A stretch of DNA of 64,000 nucleotides from Paracoccaceae bacterium. GTDB lineage: Bacteria; Pseudomonadota; Alphaproteobacteria; Rhodobacterales; Rhodobacteraceae. Numbering within the stretch: position 1 is the first letter of the stretch; every line of letters starts with the position of its first letter. Location: NCBI GenBank assembly GCA_014654775.1, contig JACVZW010000059.1:165219-229218 (forward strand). Reading direction: 5' to 3'. The notes beneath the pieces were generated by a model, which was given only the letters and a program-made list of their open reading frames with translations, was not told the origin of the DNA and did not search any database. Made by a program: the position numbers and the translations under genes. This document shows positions 1 through 8,933 of this stretch, in pieces.

Positions 1-461
1 TTGTTCGACACGATCTCGACCCCGTGGAAGAGATCGCCAAGGCCGGATTGGGCCAGTTTGCGTTCCTGATCCAAGAGGTCGCCCTTGGTGATGAGCAGCA
101 CGCGGTGGCTTTTGGCCAGCGCCTCGACCGCCGTGCGGGCATGGGGGAGAAGTTCGATCGGATGTTCCAGCATCTCGCGCCCGGCGGCCATGAGTTCGGC
201 GATAACGGCGGCGGGGACGCGGCCTTCGGTCACTTCGATGGCGGTTTCGATCATCGAGAGGGTAAAGCCCTTCACGCCAAAGCCGTAATGCCCAAGGTTG
301 CGGCGTTCTGCGGCAAGGAGGCGATCATGCAGGTGATCCGGTTCGGCATAGTCCGCCAGAAGCGCGGTGAAGCGGTCCTGCGTGAGGCGGAAGAAGGCCT
401 CGTTCTGCCAGAGCGTGTCGTCGGCATCAAAGCCGATGGTGGTGATGCGGCGGGCGGGCAT
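1..461 (-). CDS. HAD-family hydrolase, C-terminus beyond the left edge
   Basis: The reverse strand opens with ATG at 461 and stays open to base 1, giving 153 codons of an incomplete gene. Residues about 10-18 read GFDADDTLW, which carries the DxDxT nucleophile motif I of haloacid dehalogenase phosphohydrolases. A hydrophobic strand followed by ITKGD near residue 130 fits motif II. The lysine motif III and the acidic motif IV would lie in the missing part. The long helical stretch between motifs I and II is a cap of the C1 type. The substrate cannot be told from sequence; these enzymes usually act on small phosphorylated metabolites. It is divergent from clpS. Confidence 0.85.
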   Translation of the reverse strand, partial: MPARRITTIGFDADDTLWQNEAFFRLTQDRFTALLADYAEPDHLHDRLLAAERRNLGHYGFGVKGFTLSMIETAIEVTEGRVPAAVIAELMAAGREMLEHPIELLPHARTAVEALAKSHRVLLITKGDLLDQERKLAQSGLGDLFHGVEIVSN

Positions 462-641
462 GGCTATTCCTCCGCCGGGATTTCTGCCCTGTGGCGGCGG
501 GCGGTGCAAGTCTGGGCATGGCTGCGGGGATTCAGGTCAGATCGTGGCACGGGAGGCCCTTTTCCGGACGCAGGATTGGACTATATTCGTGATCTCAGTC
601 GAATGATCGATTCCCCTTTGTCCCAGCGGAGCCTGCGACCC

Positions 642-983
642 GTGAGCCTGACGCCCGTGATCCTGTCTGGAAGCCCCGAAGGCCCCGGGAATGACTCGAG
701 CGTCCTGACCAAGACGAAGGCCAAGACGCAGCGCCCGCCGATGTATAAGGTGCTGCTTCTGAACGACGATTACACGCCGATGGAGTTTGTGGTGCATGTG
801 CTGGAGCGGTTCTTCGGCATGAGCCATGCGCAGGCCTTCGACATCATGCTAACGGTTCATAAGAAGGGGCTGGCCGTGGTGGGGGTGTTCTCGTTCGAGG
901 TGGCCGAGACGAAAGTGGCGCAGGTGATGGATTTCTCGCGCCGCCATCAGCACCCGCTGCAATGCACGATGGAGAAGGAATAG
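642..983 (+). CDS. clpS: ClpS, ATP-dependent Clp protease adaptor
   Basis: ClpS binds the ClpA N-domain and delivers N-degron substrates to ClpAP. The core [21 protein letters not shown], followed by VVHVLERFF and the end [12 protein letters not shown], is the highly conserved alphaproteobacterial form. The NDDYTPM segment and the downstream helix form the N-degron pocket. I chose GTG 642 (113 aa) because a GGAG lies about ten bases upstream and the resulting N-terminus matches the usual short ClpS tail. An in-frame ATG at 603 would add 13 residues and has no clear ribosome binding site. The reading frame stays open far upstream, but that part is antisense to the HAD gene and is not coding. 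Confidence 0.93.
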   Translation: MSLTPVILSGSPEGPGNDSSVLTKTKAKTQRPPMYKVLLLNDDYTPMEFVVHVLERFFGMSHAQAFDIMLTVHKKGLAVVGVFSFEVAETKVAQVMDFSRRHQHPLQCTMEKE

Positions 984-1431
984 ATCCGTTCGCCATCGGC
1001 CTTTCCGTATTTCGACAACGGTCTTCGTGATTTCCTCTTTCGACAACTGGGTCCGCTGAGCGGTTTTCTTGCCGCTTGAATGGCGTTTCCTCGCGCGACT
1101 TGATCGCGCAAAAGCACAGCGGGGCTGGAAACGACGGGTCGATGGGTAAGACTTGGCGGTGGAATGGTTTCTGATCTCGCACTATCGGGTGCGGTAGAGG
1201 AACTCGGCAACAGCGCCAACTTCCCGTTCAGAAGGTCGATGCGGCTTGCTGCGCGCGTTTAGGGCGAGGGATGTTCCCATGTCGGCCCAGGGTACCCACG
1301 CCTTCGGTTTGTCCCTCTAGTGCCTGTTTGCCTGCTTTTGCGAGGTACCTGGATGGATGATGCCGGGTTTTTCCTTGCAGCAGGAGAAAGCGCGACTTAA
1401 CACGAGTTAACCAAATGATCGCGGTTTATTC
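984..1431. other. 448-bp intergenic region, no gene recognised
   Basis: I find no convincing ORF, tRNA or terminator between clpS and the methyltransferase. The base composition is visibly less GC-rich than the flanks. The only internal repetition noticed is TTTCGACAAC, present twice near 1009 and 1038. The last 40 bases before the next gene hold TTAACACGAGTTAACC, which could be part of its promoter. Confidence 0.5.
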
Positions 1432-2265
1432 ATGTTGATGTTCAAGGATATCCGAAAGCTTTCGGGATGGCTGGCTTGGCAGGACTTTTCGATAATCCGG
1501 ACTGTCGTTTCTGCACAGAACGGGGAAGGCGCGGCTGTTCTTGAAATAGGTGTCCACCACGGAAAATCCTTCATCCCGCTGGCGCATTTCTCTGCGGACA
1601 GGAAGCTTTATGCGATCGATGTCTTCGGGAGGCAGGATCTGAATGTCGACGGATCCGGTCATGGGGACAAAACTGCCTTCCTTGGCAACTTGCATGCGTT
1701 CGGTGTCGACGCGTCGCGCGTCACAATCGACGAGCGTTTGTCGAATGACGTGTCGGCTTCGGAAATTCTTTCGGCTATCGGACCGGTCAGCTTTTTCCAC
1801 ATAGATGGTGGACACCATATGTCCGCCGTGACCAATGATCTTGAATTGGCGCTTCGAACTGTCACCCCGTCCGGGGTGGTCGCGATCGACGATACCTATC
1901 GCCCTGAATGGCCAGATGTAACTCAGGCGGTCTTCTCGAACGTTGATTTTCAGCGTGAGTTTCGGCAGTTCGCGATAGGCTTCAACAAGTCGTACTGGTG
2001 CCGACCGGACTTCGTGCAGCACTACCAGAAGGTTATTCGAGCAGATTCCAATCTTGACGCATTTCTTCGGAAAACCTACGCGGTGCCAGAAGGTGAATTG
2101 CCGATCTACCAAGAATATCCGCTTCCCGAGTGGAGCATCGCCAGCGTGCTGCGATGGTACACGAGTCTGCGTTTCCCGGGCCTGTCAGTGATGTTGCAAC
2201 GAAGCAGTGCGTTCCGTTCCTTCGTTGCATTGTTGCGTCGCCTGAAGAGGGCGATTTCGCGCTAA
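1432..2265 (+). CDS. Class I SAM-dependent methyltransferase (Methyltransf_24-like)
   Basis: This is a 277-residue protein with a Rossmann-type glycine motif LEIGVHHGKS at about residues 41-50. An acidic strand end YAIDVFG follows, then FFHIDGGHH and VAIDDTY. This layout is typical of methyltransferase family 24, often found in glycan or secondary-metabolite clusters. Target and cofactor use are inferred from fold only. The gene has a much lower GC content and more AT-ending codons than its neighbours and sits between two unusually long non-coding stretches, which suggests recent acquisition. A second in-frame ATG lies at 1438. There is no good Shine-Dalgarno at either ATG. Confidence 0.75.
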   Translation: MLMFKDIRKLSGWLAWQDFSIIRTVVSAQNGEGAAVLEIGVHHGKSFIPLAHFSADRKLYAIDVFGRQDLNVDGSGHGDKTAFLGNLHAFGVDASRVTIDERLSNDVSASEILSAIGPVSFFHIDGGHHMSAVTNDLELALRTVTPSGVVAIDDTYRPEWPDVTQAVFSNVDFQREFRQFAIGFNKSYWCRPDFVQHYQKVIRADSNLDAFLRKTYAVPEGELPIYQEYPLPEWSIASVLRWYTSLRFPGLSVMLQRSSAFRSFVALLRRLKRAISR

Positions 2266-2411
2266 GCCGGCGCCGCAACCGCTTTAGGCGCATTTTCCTA
2301 CAGAGTTGAAATGACGATGTGCGGGAGAGAGGAGTCCCTATTGACTTAGCCCTGCTTGGCATTCCGCACCCCGCCGCCTAGGGTGCGCGACGATTGTTGG
2401 GGGGATGCGCG

Positions 2412-3398
2412 ATGCGGTCTGCACGGTTGGAACAGGCGCTGGAGGCGGGGCTTTGGCCGCTGCCTGCCGAGGGGCGGATCGCGGTGATCCGGCCGCGGCT
2501 GGGCGATGACCTGTCGGCGCTGCCCAAGGACCGGCTCGAGGTGGTGACGGGTTTCAAGCCGGATGCCGACTGGTTCGAGGGTCGGGGTTACCGCGTCGTC
2601 TCGCGGGCGGCAGGGCCCTATGCGGCGGCGGTGGTCTGCCTGCCACGGGCGCGAGCGCAGGCCGAGGCGCTGATCGCCGAGGCGGCGGGTTGCGTGACGC
2701 CCGGTGGCCCTGTCGCGGTGGACGGGCAGAAGACGGATGGCGTCGATTCCCTGCTGAAGGCGCTGCGTGGGCGGGTGTCGATGTCTGAGGCGCTGTCCAA
2801 GGCACATGGCAAGATCGCGGTTTTCCCGGCGGGGCCTGGGCTGGAGGATTGGGCCGCACGGCCTGCGGAGGTGGACGGGTTCCGCACTGTGGCGGGTGTC
2901 TTCAGCGCGGATGGCGTGGACCGGGGGTCGGCGCTGCTGGCGGCGGCGCTGCCTGCCGAGATGAAAGGCAAGGTCGCCGATCTGGGCGCGGGCTGGGGTT
3001 ATCTGTCGCGGGCTGTGCTGGCGCGGCCGGGCGTGAAGGAATGCCATCTGGTGGAGGCGGAGGCAGAGGCGATCGATTGCGCGCGGGTGAATGTGGACGA
3101 TCCGCGGGCTGTGTTCCATTGGGCAGATGCGACTGTGCATCGGCTGCCCAAGCTGATGGAACATGTGGTGATGAACCCGCCTTTCCATGCGGGGCGGGAT
3201 GCCGATCCGGGGCTGGGTGTGGCCTTCATCGGCGCTGCGGCGCGCGCCTTGGCGCCCGATGGGGTGCTGTGGCTGGTCGCCAATCGCCACCTGCCCTATG
3301 ATCGGGTTCTGAAAGGCCTGTTCCGCGAGGTGCAGGAGATCGGCGGCGATGCCGCCTTTCGGGTGACGCGGGCCGCCTATCCGGTGCGGACCCGATAA
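2412..3398 (+). CDS. RsmC-like rRNA small-subunit guanine-N2 methyltransferase
   Basis: This 328-residue protein has two tandem methyltransferase-like halves, as in RsmC, which methylates G1207 of 16S rRNA. The C-terminal half is catalytic: a glycine-rich SAM loop VADLGAGWGYLSRAVL and the NPPFH motif at residue 255, which is diagnostic of N2-guanine methyltransferases. The N-terminal half lacks these motifs and probably serves in RNA binding. ATG 2412 is chosen because a GGGGGGA tract sits just upstream; an earlier in-frame TTG at 2394 is less likely. It is 10 bases upstream of the SDR gene and probably cotranscribed with it. Confidence 0.82.
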   Translation: MRSARLEQALEAGLWPLPAEGRIAVIRPRLGDDLSALPKDRLEVVTGFKPDADWFEGRGYRVVSRAAGPYAAAVVCLPRARAQAEALIAEAAGCVTPGGPVAVDGQKTDGVDSLLKALRGRVSMSEALSKAHGKIAVFPAGPGLEDWAARPAEVDGFRTVAGVFSADGVDRGSALLAAALPAEMKGKVADLGAGWGYLSRAVLARPGVKECHLVEAEAEAIDCARVNVDDPRAVFHWADATVHRLPKLMEHVVMNPPFHAGRDADPGLGVAFIGAAARALAPDGVLWLVANRHLPYDRVLKGLFREVQEIGGDAAFRVTRAAYPVRTR

Positions 3399-3408
3399 GG
3401 GGAACGGG

Positions 3409-4215
3409 ATGAGCTTTTCGATATCGGGCAAGACGGCCATCATCACTGGGGCGGCCAATGGCATCGGTCTGGCCATCGCGCGGCACTTCCTCGACAAGGG
3501 GGCGAATGTGATGTTCGCTGATATGGATGAGGAGCGGCTTGAGGATGAGGTGGGCGCCGAGGCGCGGGGCGAGGGGCAGGCGCGGATGTTCGCGGGCGAT
3601 CTGCGCCAGAAGTTGACCATCGCCAACCTGCTGTCGGCCACGGTGGATGCCTTTGAGCATGTCGACATCCTTGTGAATGCCAGCCGACAATGCCGGATGT
3701 CGAACCCTATCGATCCCGAGGCGGACGGGGTCGAGGAGTTGTGGCAGCAGAACGTGCTGACCAGCCTCAGGCTAAGCCAGATGACGGCGAAACGCATGAT
3801 CCAGAAAGCGGAAAAGGCGGGGACGGAGGGGATGATCGGGTCGATCATCAACCTGTCGTCGTTGGCCGCGGTACGGACGCAGCCGGAGCTTTTGGCCTAT
3901 TCGATCAGCTCGGCCGCGGTGGAGCAGATGACGCGGTCGCTGGCCGTGGCGCTGGCGCCGAAGGGGATACGGGTCAATGCGGTGTCCTTTGCCAGCGTCC
4001 TGAGCGCGTCGATGCAGGGGGCGCTGAAGGAAAACCCGCAGTGGCGCGATGTGGTGGAGGCGGGCACGCCGCTGGGCCGCATCGCCAGCGCCGACGAGGT
4101 GGCAGAGGCTGCGCATTTCCTCGCCAGCGACGCGGCAGGCTTCATGACCGGGCAGGTGCTGACGCTGGATGGCGGGCGGGGCCTGTTGGACGTGGTGGCG
4201 GCGCCGTCGTTCTAA
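3409..4215 (+). CDS. Short-chain dehydrogenase/reductase-fold protein with altered active site
   Basis: This is a 268-residue SDR-fold protein. The NAD(P)-binding motif TGAANGIG is at residues 13-20, and the catalytic-serine strand INLSS is at 147-151. The YxxxK motif is not intact: tyrosine 164 is followed by SISS, so the lysine position (168) is serine, and the usual NAG motif reads NAS. The C-terminal DGG (LTLDGGRG) is normal. The protein either works without the lysine or is not a classical oxidoreductase. A Shine-Dalgarno-like AAGGGGAACGGG precedes the ATG, and the gene follows the RsmC-like gene closely. No substrate can be assigned. Confidence 0.85.
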   Translation: MSFSISGKTAIITGAANGIGLAIARHFLDKGANVMFADMDEERLEDEVGAEARGEGQARMFAGDLRQKLTIANLLSATVDAFEHVDILVNASRQCRMSNPIDPEADGVEELWQQNVLTSLRLSQMTAKRMIQKAEKAGTEGMIGSIINLSSLAAVRTQPELLAYSISSAAVEQMTRSLAVALAPKGIRVNAVSFASVLSASMQGALKENPQWRDVVEAGTPLGRIASADEVAEAAHFLASDAAGFMTGQVLTLDGGRGLLDVVAAPSF

Positions 4216-4231
4216 CGCGGTCGCGCGGGGA

Positions 4232-4624
4232 TCACTCGGGATACTGCGCCTTGCACTGGGCGATGACGGGTTCCGCCGCGCGGGCCATCTGGTCGCGCCT
4301 GTCCAGCATGCTTTGCAGTTTCGCGGATTCGGCCTTTAGGTCGATGGCCTTGGGGCGCGTGCGGGTCTGGGCTTCCTGTTCAAAGCAGTAGAAGGGCGGC
4401 GGCGCGGGCTGGCCCGGGGCGGGGGCCGGGGCGCTGCAGAGTTGCCAGACGGGGACGGTGACGGTGTATTCCTCGATCGCGTAGCCGCGCGTGATGTTTG
4501 CTTGCGTTTCGGCGATCAGCTTTTCCATCACCCGCAGGTCGCGGGTGCCCCGGTTGATGCACTGTTCCTGCGGGGTTCCGCAGGCGGCGAGGATCACGAG
4601 GGCGGGGAGAAGGATACGGCGCAT
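4232..4624 (-). CDS. Putative lipoprotein of unknown function
   Basis: The protein has 130 residues. The N-terminus MRRILLPALVILAACG is a lipoprotein signal with lipobox LAAC and Cys15 as the predicted acylated residue. The mature part has a helical stretch, a short Pro/Ala-rich linker (about residues 68-80) and a second helical stretch near the end. It contains several cysteines that could pair. I do not recognise a domain. It converges with the SDR gene (16 bases apart) and diverges from hemF. It is short but clearly coding on the lipobox and codon pattern. Confidence 0.75.
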   Translation of the reverse strand: MRRILLPALVILAACGTPQEQCINRGTRDLRVMEKLIAETQANITRGYAIEEYTVTVPVWQLCSAPAPAPGQPAPPPFYCFEQEAQTRTRPKAIDLKAESAKLQSMLDRRDQMARAAEPVIAQCKAQYPE

Positions 4625-4741
4625 GGTTGGGTCTTTCCGGTTTGGCGGCATTCTAGCGCGGGGCGGGGGATGCTGCCAAATCCCATGTTGGCGAGCGAAT
4701 TGCGCAGTGCTAGGCATGGAAGTGTCAACTTGGAGAGACAG

Positions 4742-5617
4742 ATGACCGACCTGTTCGATACCCGCAAGGCCCGTGCCGCCGCTTGGTTCCGTGAATTGCG
4801 CGATCAGATCGTCGCGTCCTTCGAGGGGCTTGAGGATCGGTTCGGGCAGGGAACTCCGGGCCGGTTCGAAGTGACACCCACGGTGCGGGCCGATGGCGGC
4901 GGCGGGCTGATGAGCGTGATGCGCGGGGGCCGGGTTTTCGAGAAGGTGGGGGTGAATGTGTCCGAGGTGCATGGCACCTTGGGCGAGCGGGCGCAGAAGG
5001 CGATGGCGGCGCGGGGCGTGCCCGGGATGGACAAGGACCCGCGCTTTTGGGCGTCGGGGATTTCGCTGGTGGCGCATATGGTGAACCCGCACGCCCCTGC
5101 GGTGCACATGAACACGCGGATGTTCTGGACGCCGCATGCCTGGTGGTTCGGGGGTGGGTCCGACCTGAACCCGGCGATCGAATATGCCGAGGACACGGCG
5201 CATTTCCACGCGCAGATGCAGGCCGCTTGCGACAAACACGATGCGGGATACTACCCGAAGTTCAAGGCTTGGGCGGATGAGTATTTCTTCGTGCCGCATC
5301 GGGGACGGGCGCGGGGCGTGGGGGGCATCTTCTATGACGACCTGAACACGGGCGGGGCCGCGGGGGACAGTTGGGAGGCGGATTTCGCCTTCACGCAGGA
5401 GGTGGGCAAGCATTTCCTGCCCGCCTTCGTGCCCGTGACCGAGCGGCGCGTGGGCAGCCCGTGGACCGAGGCGGACCGCGAGGCGCAACTGGTGCATCGC
5501 GGGCTTTATGCAGAATACAACCTTGTCTACGACCGGGGCACGAAGTTCGGGCTGGAGACGGGGCATGATGCCAATGCCGTGCTGATGAGCCTGCCGCCCA
5601 TCGCCAAGTGGACTTGA
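4742..5617 (+). CDS. hemF: Oxygen-dependent coproporphyrinogen III oxidase
   Basis: HemF converts coproporphyrinogen III to protoporphyrinogen IX by oxygen-dependent decarboxylation of two propionates. The product is 291 aa, the normal length. The conserved core VHMNTRMFW (about residues 120-128), WWFGGGSDLNP, the GIFYDDLN segment and the C-terminal EYNLVYDRGTKFGLETG are all present. The start at 4742 is supported by GGAGAG eight bases upstream; the longer frame before it is antisense to the lipoprotein gene. The enzyme is cytosolic and serves aerobic haem synthesis together with hemE and hemC 2-4 kb downstream. Confidence 0.97.
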   Translation: MTDLFDTRKARAAAWFRELRDQIVASFEGLEDRFGQGTPGRFEVTPTVRADGGGGLMSVMRGGRVFEKVGVNVSEVHGTLGERAQKAMAARGVPGMDKDPRFWASGISLVAHMVNPHAPAVHMNTRMFWTPHAWWFGGGSDLNPAIEYAEDTAHFHAQMQAACDKHDAGYYPKFKAWADEYFFVPHRGRARGVGGIFYDDLNTGGAAGDSWEADFAFTQEVGKHFLPAFVPVTERRVGSPWTEADREAQLVHRGLYAEYNLVYDRGTKFGLETGHDANAVLMSLPPIAKWT

Positions 5618-5665
5618 CCCCGCGCCGCCTGTAAACGGCACGCGGTGAAGCGAAAGGGTGCAGGC

Positions 5666-6016
5666 ATGGGCGGGAACGCGGCGGATATCGAGATCAGGGC
5701 GCGGGCCTTCTGGACCGACACTGAGGGCGGCGAGCATGCCGTGGGCTTTGCCGCGAGCGAGGACCCGGAAGATGGCTATGTGATCTTCGAAGGCCGTCCG
5801 GGTGACCGGAAGGGGCTGTATCTGGAAGTGAGCGACGAGATCTTTGCCGCGAAGGATGCGGTAGAGGGGGTGGAGTTCACGGCGGATGGCTTCGCTCTGA
5901 CGATCAGGGCGTCGATGCGGGCGAAGCTGGGGATGGTCGGGACCGTGGCGGTGTTCGTCGCGGCGGATGACGCGGACGGGCAAGCGGCGCTGGCGGTGTT
6001 GCGGGGGCTGCTCTGA
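5666..6016 (+). CDS. Conserved-looking small protein of unknown function
   Basis: A 116-residue soluble acidic protein. It contains ARAFWTDTEGGEHAVGF and EDPEDGYVIFEGRPGDRKGLYLEVSDE, and reads like an alternating beta-strand protein with an alpha-helical end. I cannot place it in a family. ATG 5666 has an AAAGGG about ten bases upstream; GTG 5645 is an alternative. It lies 48 bases after hemF and 33 bases before the next gene on the same strand, so it may be cotranscribed with both. Codon use matches the neighbours. Confidence 0.65.
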   Translation: MGGNAADIEIRARAFWTDTEGGEHAVGFAASEDPEDGYVIFEGRPGDRKGLYLEVSDEIFAAKDAVEGVEFTADGFALTIRASMRAKLGMVGTVAVFVAADDADGQAALAVLRGLL

Positions 6017-6049
6017 CCTTCGGCCCTTGGGCCTTTGCGGGGGTGCGAT

Positions 6050-6814
6050 ATGGGCAAGGTGGCGGATCGGGCGCATCGGCAGGCAGAGGCCTTGGCGGGA
6101 TTTCCGTTGTTGCGGGGCTGTCCGGCGACGGCGGTGCAGCGCTGGTTGGCGCGGGCTGATCTGCTGGACGACGCGCAGCGGGTGGAGTTGGCCGAGGCCC
6201 TGTCGGACCTTGTAGAGGCGCAAGAGACCGCGCCGATGGAGCAGGAAGCGCTGGAAGCACAAGTCGCGGCGTACCCCGTGCTGCGGGATGTTATGGGGGT
6301 CGGGGCTGCGCCGGAACGGTCGGCGCGGACGATCCCTGTCAAGCTGATGGCGCGGTTGATCGAGGAGCAGAGCGGTTTCGACGGGGTGGCGCGGCTGTTC
6401 CAACTGGACGGACCCAAGGCAGAGCCGCCGCGCCCGCATCTGGAGCGGTGGGAAGAGGCGGTGCCGGTCAAGCCCGCGGCCTTGCGCAAGGCGGCTGTAG
6501 CGGCGCTGATCGGGCGCTTTGGCGGTGAGGCGAAGGCGGAGGGTGAGCTGACGCGCGTCACGGCCGTGGTGCCGGAGGGACGGATGGTGGTTGACCTGAT
6601 CTTTGCCGCGCCGGGGCGGGCTGTTTCCAGGCAAATGAGCCACAGATTCTTTCTTGACCGTGCCGATGGAACGCGGCTGCGCCCCGGCTCCTATGAGACG
6701 ATGTGGCGTCTGGGGGCGGAGTGGGACCTGATCACAGAGGGGAATCTGGAGCGCAGCATGGCGCATCTGGTGCGGGTGACAGAGGCGCGGCTGGCCCTGA
6801 TCGCGGACGGCTGA
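6050..6814 (+). CDS. Unknown protein, about 254 aa
   Basis: The start at ATG 6050 is preceded by a GCGGGGG tract. The protein begins with a helical region (residues 1-85, alanine and arginine rich) and continues into a mixed region with motifs RTIPVKLMARLIEEQ and RTxVVPEG-like strands near the C-terminus. There is no signal peptide, membrane segment or recognisable catalytic motif. It follows the 116-residue unknown gene and converges with the EamA transporter gene (10 bases between stops). I do not assign a function. Confidence 0.6.
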   Translation: MGKVADRAHRQAEALAGFPLLRGCPATAVQRWLARADLLDDAQRVELAEALSDLVEAQETAPMEQEALEAQVAAYPVLRDVMGVGAAPERSARTIPVKLMARLIEEQSGFDGVARLFQLDGPKAEPPRPHLERWEEAVPVKPAALRKAAVAALIGRFGGEAKAEGELTRVTAVVPEGRMVVDLIFAAPGRAVSRQMSHRFFLDRADGTRLRPGSYETMWRLGAEWDLITEGNLERSMAHLVRVTEARLALIADG

Positions 6815-6824
6815 ACCGGGCGGC

Positions 6825-7724
6825 CTAGGCTTGCTGCCACAGAAGTGCTCCGACACCGGCGAGGATGGTGGCCATGCCGAGATATTGGCGCGGCGCGGTT
6901 CTCTGTTTGAAATGCAGGCGCGCGACGAGTTGGGCCATCGGCACCTCGACCAGCGCGAGCGTGCGGACATTGGCGGCCGTCGTGAGTGAAAAGCCGGTGA
7001 ACCAGCAGGCCGAGGCGAAGGCGCCGAGGAAGCCTGCGGCCAGAGAGCTGCGCCAGACGCGGAAGGAGCCTGCCAGCGCCTTGCGGTCGAAAAGGGCAAG
7101 CCAGATCAGCAGCGTGGCGGATTGGATCGTGAGGGCGAGGGTGAGGGTTGTGAGGGCGCGGGTGAAGAATGACCCGTCCGGCAGGGCGGTGATGCCACCG
7201 CGAAAGCCGATGGCGGCCATGCCGTAGCCCGCGCCTGCCAGCAGGCCGAGGGCGGCGGGGCGGACCTGGAACAGGGTCCGGAGCGGGCCGGGTTTGATGG
7301 ACAGGATCAGGACGCCAAGCGTGGCGATGGCGATGGCGGCGAGCGTGCCGGGGGTGAGGTGGTCGCCCAAAAGGGCGATGCCGAGAAGCGCCACGAGGAC
7401 GGGTTCGGTCTTGATCCATGCGGTGGCAACGCCGAAGCCTTCATCCCGCATCAGCAGGAGCATGAGCGCGGTGCCCGCGATCTGCGCCCATGCGCCAAGC
7501 GCCGTCCATGCCAGTGTGGCAGGGCCGGGCAAGGGGATGGGCGATCCGGTCCAACCCGTTTGAATCGCAAGGAAAAGCGCGGCGAAGGGAAGGCCGAAGA
7601 GAAAGCGGACCTGCGTCGCGCCGACTGTGCCCAAGGCCGCCGTCAGCCCCGCCTGCGTGGCGTTGCGCCCGGTCTGGGCCAGCGCCCCCAGCAGCGCGGC
7701 CCAGACCCAGAGCGGGAGCGACAT
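6825..7724 (-). CDS. EamA/DMT-family transporter
   Basis: A 299-residue membrane protein with about ten hydrophobic helices in two repeats, the hallmark of EamA (drug/metabolite transporter) proteins. Such proteins usually export amino acids or small metabolites across the inner membrane. The start ATG lies directly behind the hemE stop (1 base), so it is very likely cotranscribed with hemE. The substrate is unknown; linkage to haem synthesis would allow a porphyrin-related or unrelated metabolite, but nothing in the sequence decides this. Confidence 0.85.
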   Translation of the reverse strand: MSLPLWVWAALLGALAQTGRNATQAGLTAALGTVGATQVRFLFGLPFAALFLAIQTGWTGSPIPLPGPATLAWTALGAWAQIAGTALMLLLMRDEGFGVATAWIKTEPVLVALLGIALLGDHLTPGTLAAIAIATLGVLILSIKPGPLRTLFQVRPAALGLLAGAGYGMAAIGFRGGITALPDGSFFTRALTTLTLALTIQSATLLIWLALFDRKALAGSFRVWRSSLAAGFLGAFASACWFTGFSLTTAANVRTLALVEVPMAQLVARLHFKQRTAPRQYLGMATILAGVGALLWQQA

Positions 7725-7725
7725 G

Positions 7726-8763
7726 TCAGGCCCCGCGGACCGTGTCGATCATGAGTTGGACATTGGCAGGGTCCGCCTCGGGCGTGATGCCATGGCCAAG
7801 GTTGAAGATATGCGGACCCTTGCGGAAGGCATCGACGACGCGGCGGGTTTCGCGCACCAGCGCCTCGCCCCCCGTGACCATGTGTTCGGGGGCAAGGTTG
7901 CCCTGAACGCAGCCGCCGGGTTGGACATGTTCGGCGGCCCATTCGGGGCTGACGGAATTGTCTATGGCGACGCAATCAGCGCCGGTTTTGGCGGCGAAGC
8001 CGATATAGCCATCGCCCGCCTCGCGCGGGAAGGCGATGATGGGCAGGCCGGGGTGGCGGTCCTTCATCGCGCTGATGATGCGGGCGGCGGGTTTGACGGC
8101 GAAATCGTCGAAATCCTTGCCCTTGAGGGAGCCTGCCCATGAGTCGAAGAGTTTCACCACCTCGGCCCCCGCGATCACCTGGGCGGAGAGGTATTCGACT
8201 GTCGCCTCGGTGATGCGGTCGATGAGCGCCTCGAAGGTGGCGCGGTCGGTGTTCTTGAGCGCGTGGGCGGCGCCTTGGTCTTTCGACCCACGGCCCGCGA
8301 TCATGTAGGTGGCGACGGTCCAAGGGGCACCGGCGAAGCCGATGAGGGTGGTTTCCTTGGGCAGTTCGCGGGCGAGGATGCGGACGGTTTCATAGACGGG
8401 CGAGAGCGTATCATGGATCGCGTCGGTGGGTTTGAGCGCCTTGACCTGATCCATCGTGGTGGTGGTTTCCATCCGCGGGCCTTCACCGGTTTCGAACCAG
8501 AGTTTCGGCCCCAAGGCCTGAGGCAGAAGCAGGATGTCGGCAAAGAGGATCGCCGCGTCAAAGCCATAGCGGCGGATCGGCTGCAGCGTGACTTCCGCAG
8601 CAAGATCAGGGGTATAGCAGAGTGAGAGGAAGTCCCCGGCCTGCGCGCGGGTGGCGCGGTATTCGGGCAGGTAGCGGCCCGCTTGACGCATCATCCAGAT
8701 CGGCGGGGTGGGCAGGGTTTCGCCTGCGAGGGCACGCAGGATGGTCTTGGCGGGCTGGGTCAT
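7726..8763 (-). CDS. hemE: Uroporphyrinogen decarboxylase
   Basis: HemE decarboxylates the four acetate side chains of uroporphyrinogen III to give coproporphyrinogen III. The product is 345 aa, the family length. Signature 1 ([17 protein letters not shown], about residues 20-36) carries the conserved RQAGR loop, and signature 2 is [13 protein letters not shown]. The C-terminal HIFNLGHGI is also typical. The start at 8763 gives [12 protein letters not shown], the usual N-terminus; the open frame upstream of it is not homologous. It diverges from hemC across a 205-bp gap and is followed immediately by the EamA gene. Confidence 0.97.
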   Translation of the reverse strand: MTQPAKTILRALAGETLPTPPIWMMRQAGRYLPEYRATRAQAGDFLSLCYTPDLAAEVTLQPIRRYGFDAAILFADILLLPQALGPKLWFETGEGPRMETTTTMDQVKALKPTDAIHDTLSPVYETVRILARELPKETTLIGFAGAPWTVATYMIAGRGSKDQGAAHALKNTDRATFEALIDRITEATVEYLSAQVIAGAEVVKLFDSWAGSLKGKDFDDFAVKPAARIISAMKDRHPGLPIIAFPREAGDGYIGFAAKTGADCVAIDNSVSPEWAAEHVQPGGCVQGNLAPEHMVTGGEALVRETRRVVDAFRKGPHIFNLGHGITPEADPANVQLMIDTVRGA

Positions 8764-8933
8764 GGGGTGGCTTTCGTGGGCGCGCCCCTGCGGGGCGGGA
8801 GGGGTGTCTGGGTGCGGCGCAGGGCGCAGTCTCCGGGCCGGAAGGGCCGGAGGGCAGGGAAAGGGGCCGGAGCCGGGGCGCGAAGCGGCGTCATGATCCA
8901 TGCGTCGGCTGGCGGCGGGGTCTTGTCAAGAGT

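Noticed and set aside
24..602. Long open frame running into clpS from upstream
   Set aside because: This part is antisense to the HAD hydrolase gene, whose motifs are clear; only the last 113 codons match ClpS.
984..1431. Possible small RNA or missed gene before the methyltransferase
   Set aside because: Frames are short and without ribosome binding sites. The repeated TTTCGACAAC is too little evidence for an RNA.
4625..7099. Very long reverse-strand open frame over hemF and the unknown genes
   Set aside because: It is rich in Pro and Arg, as expected for the antisense of GC-rich genes, while hemF is certain on the other strand. Only its last 130 codons, the lipoprotein, are real.
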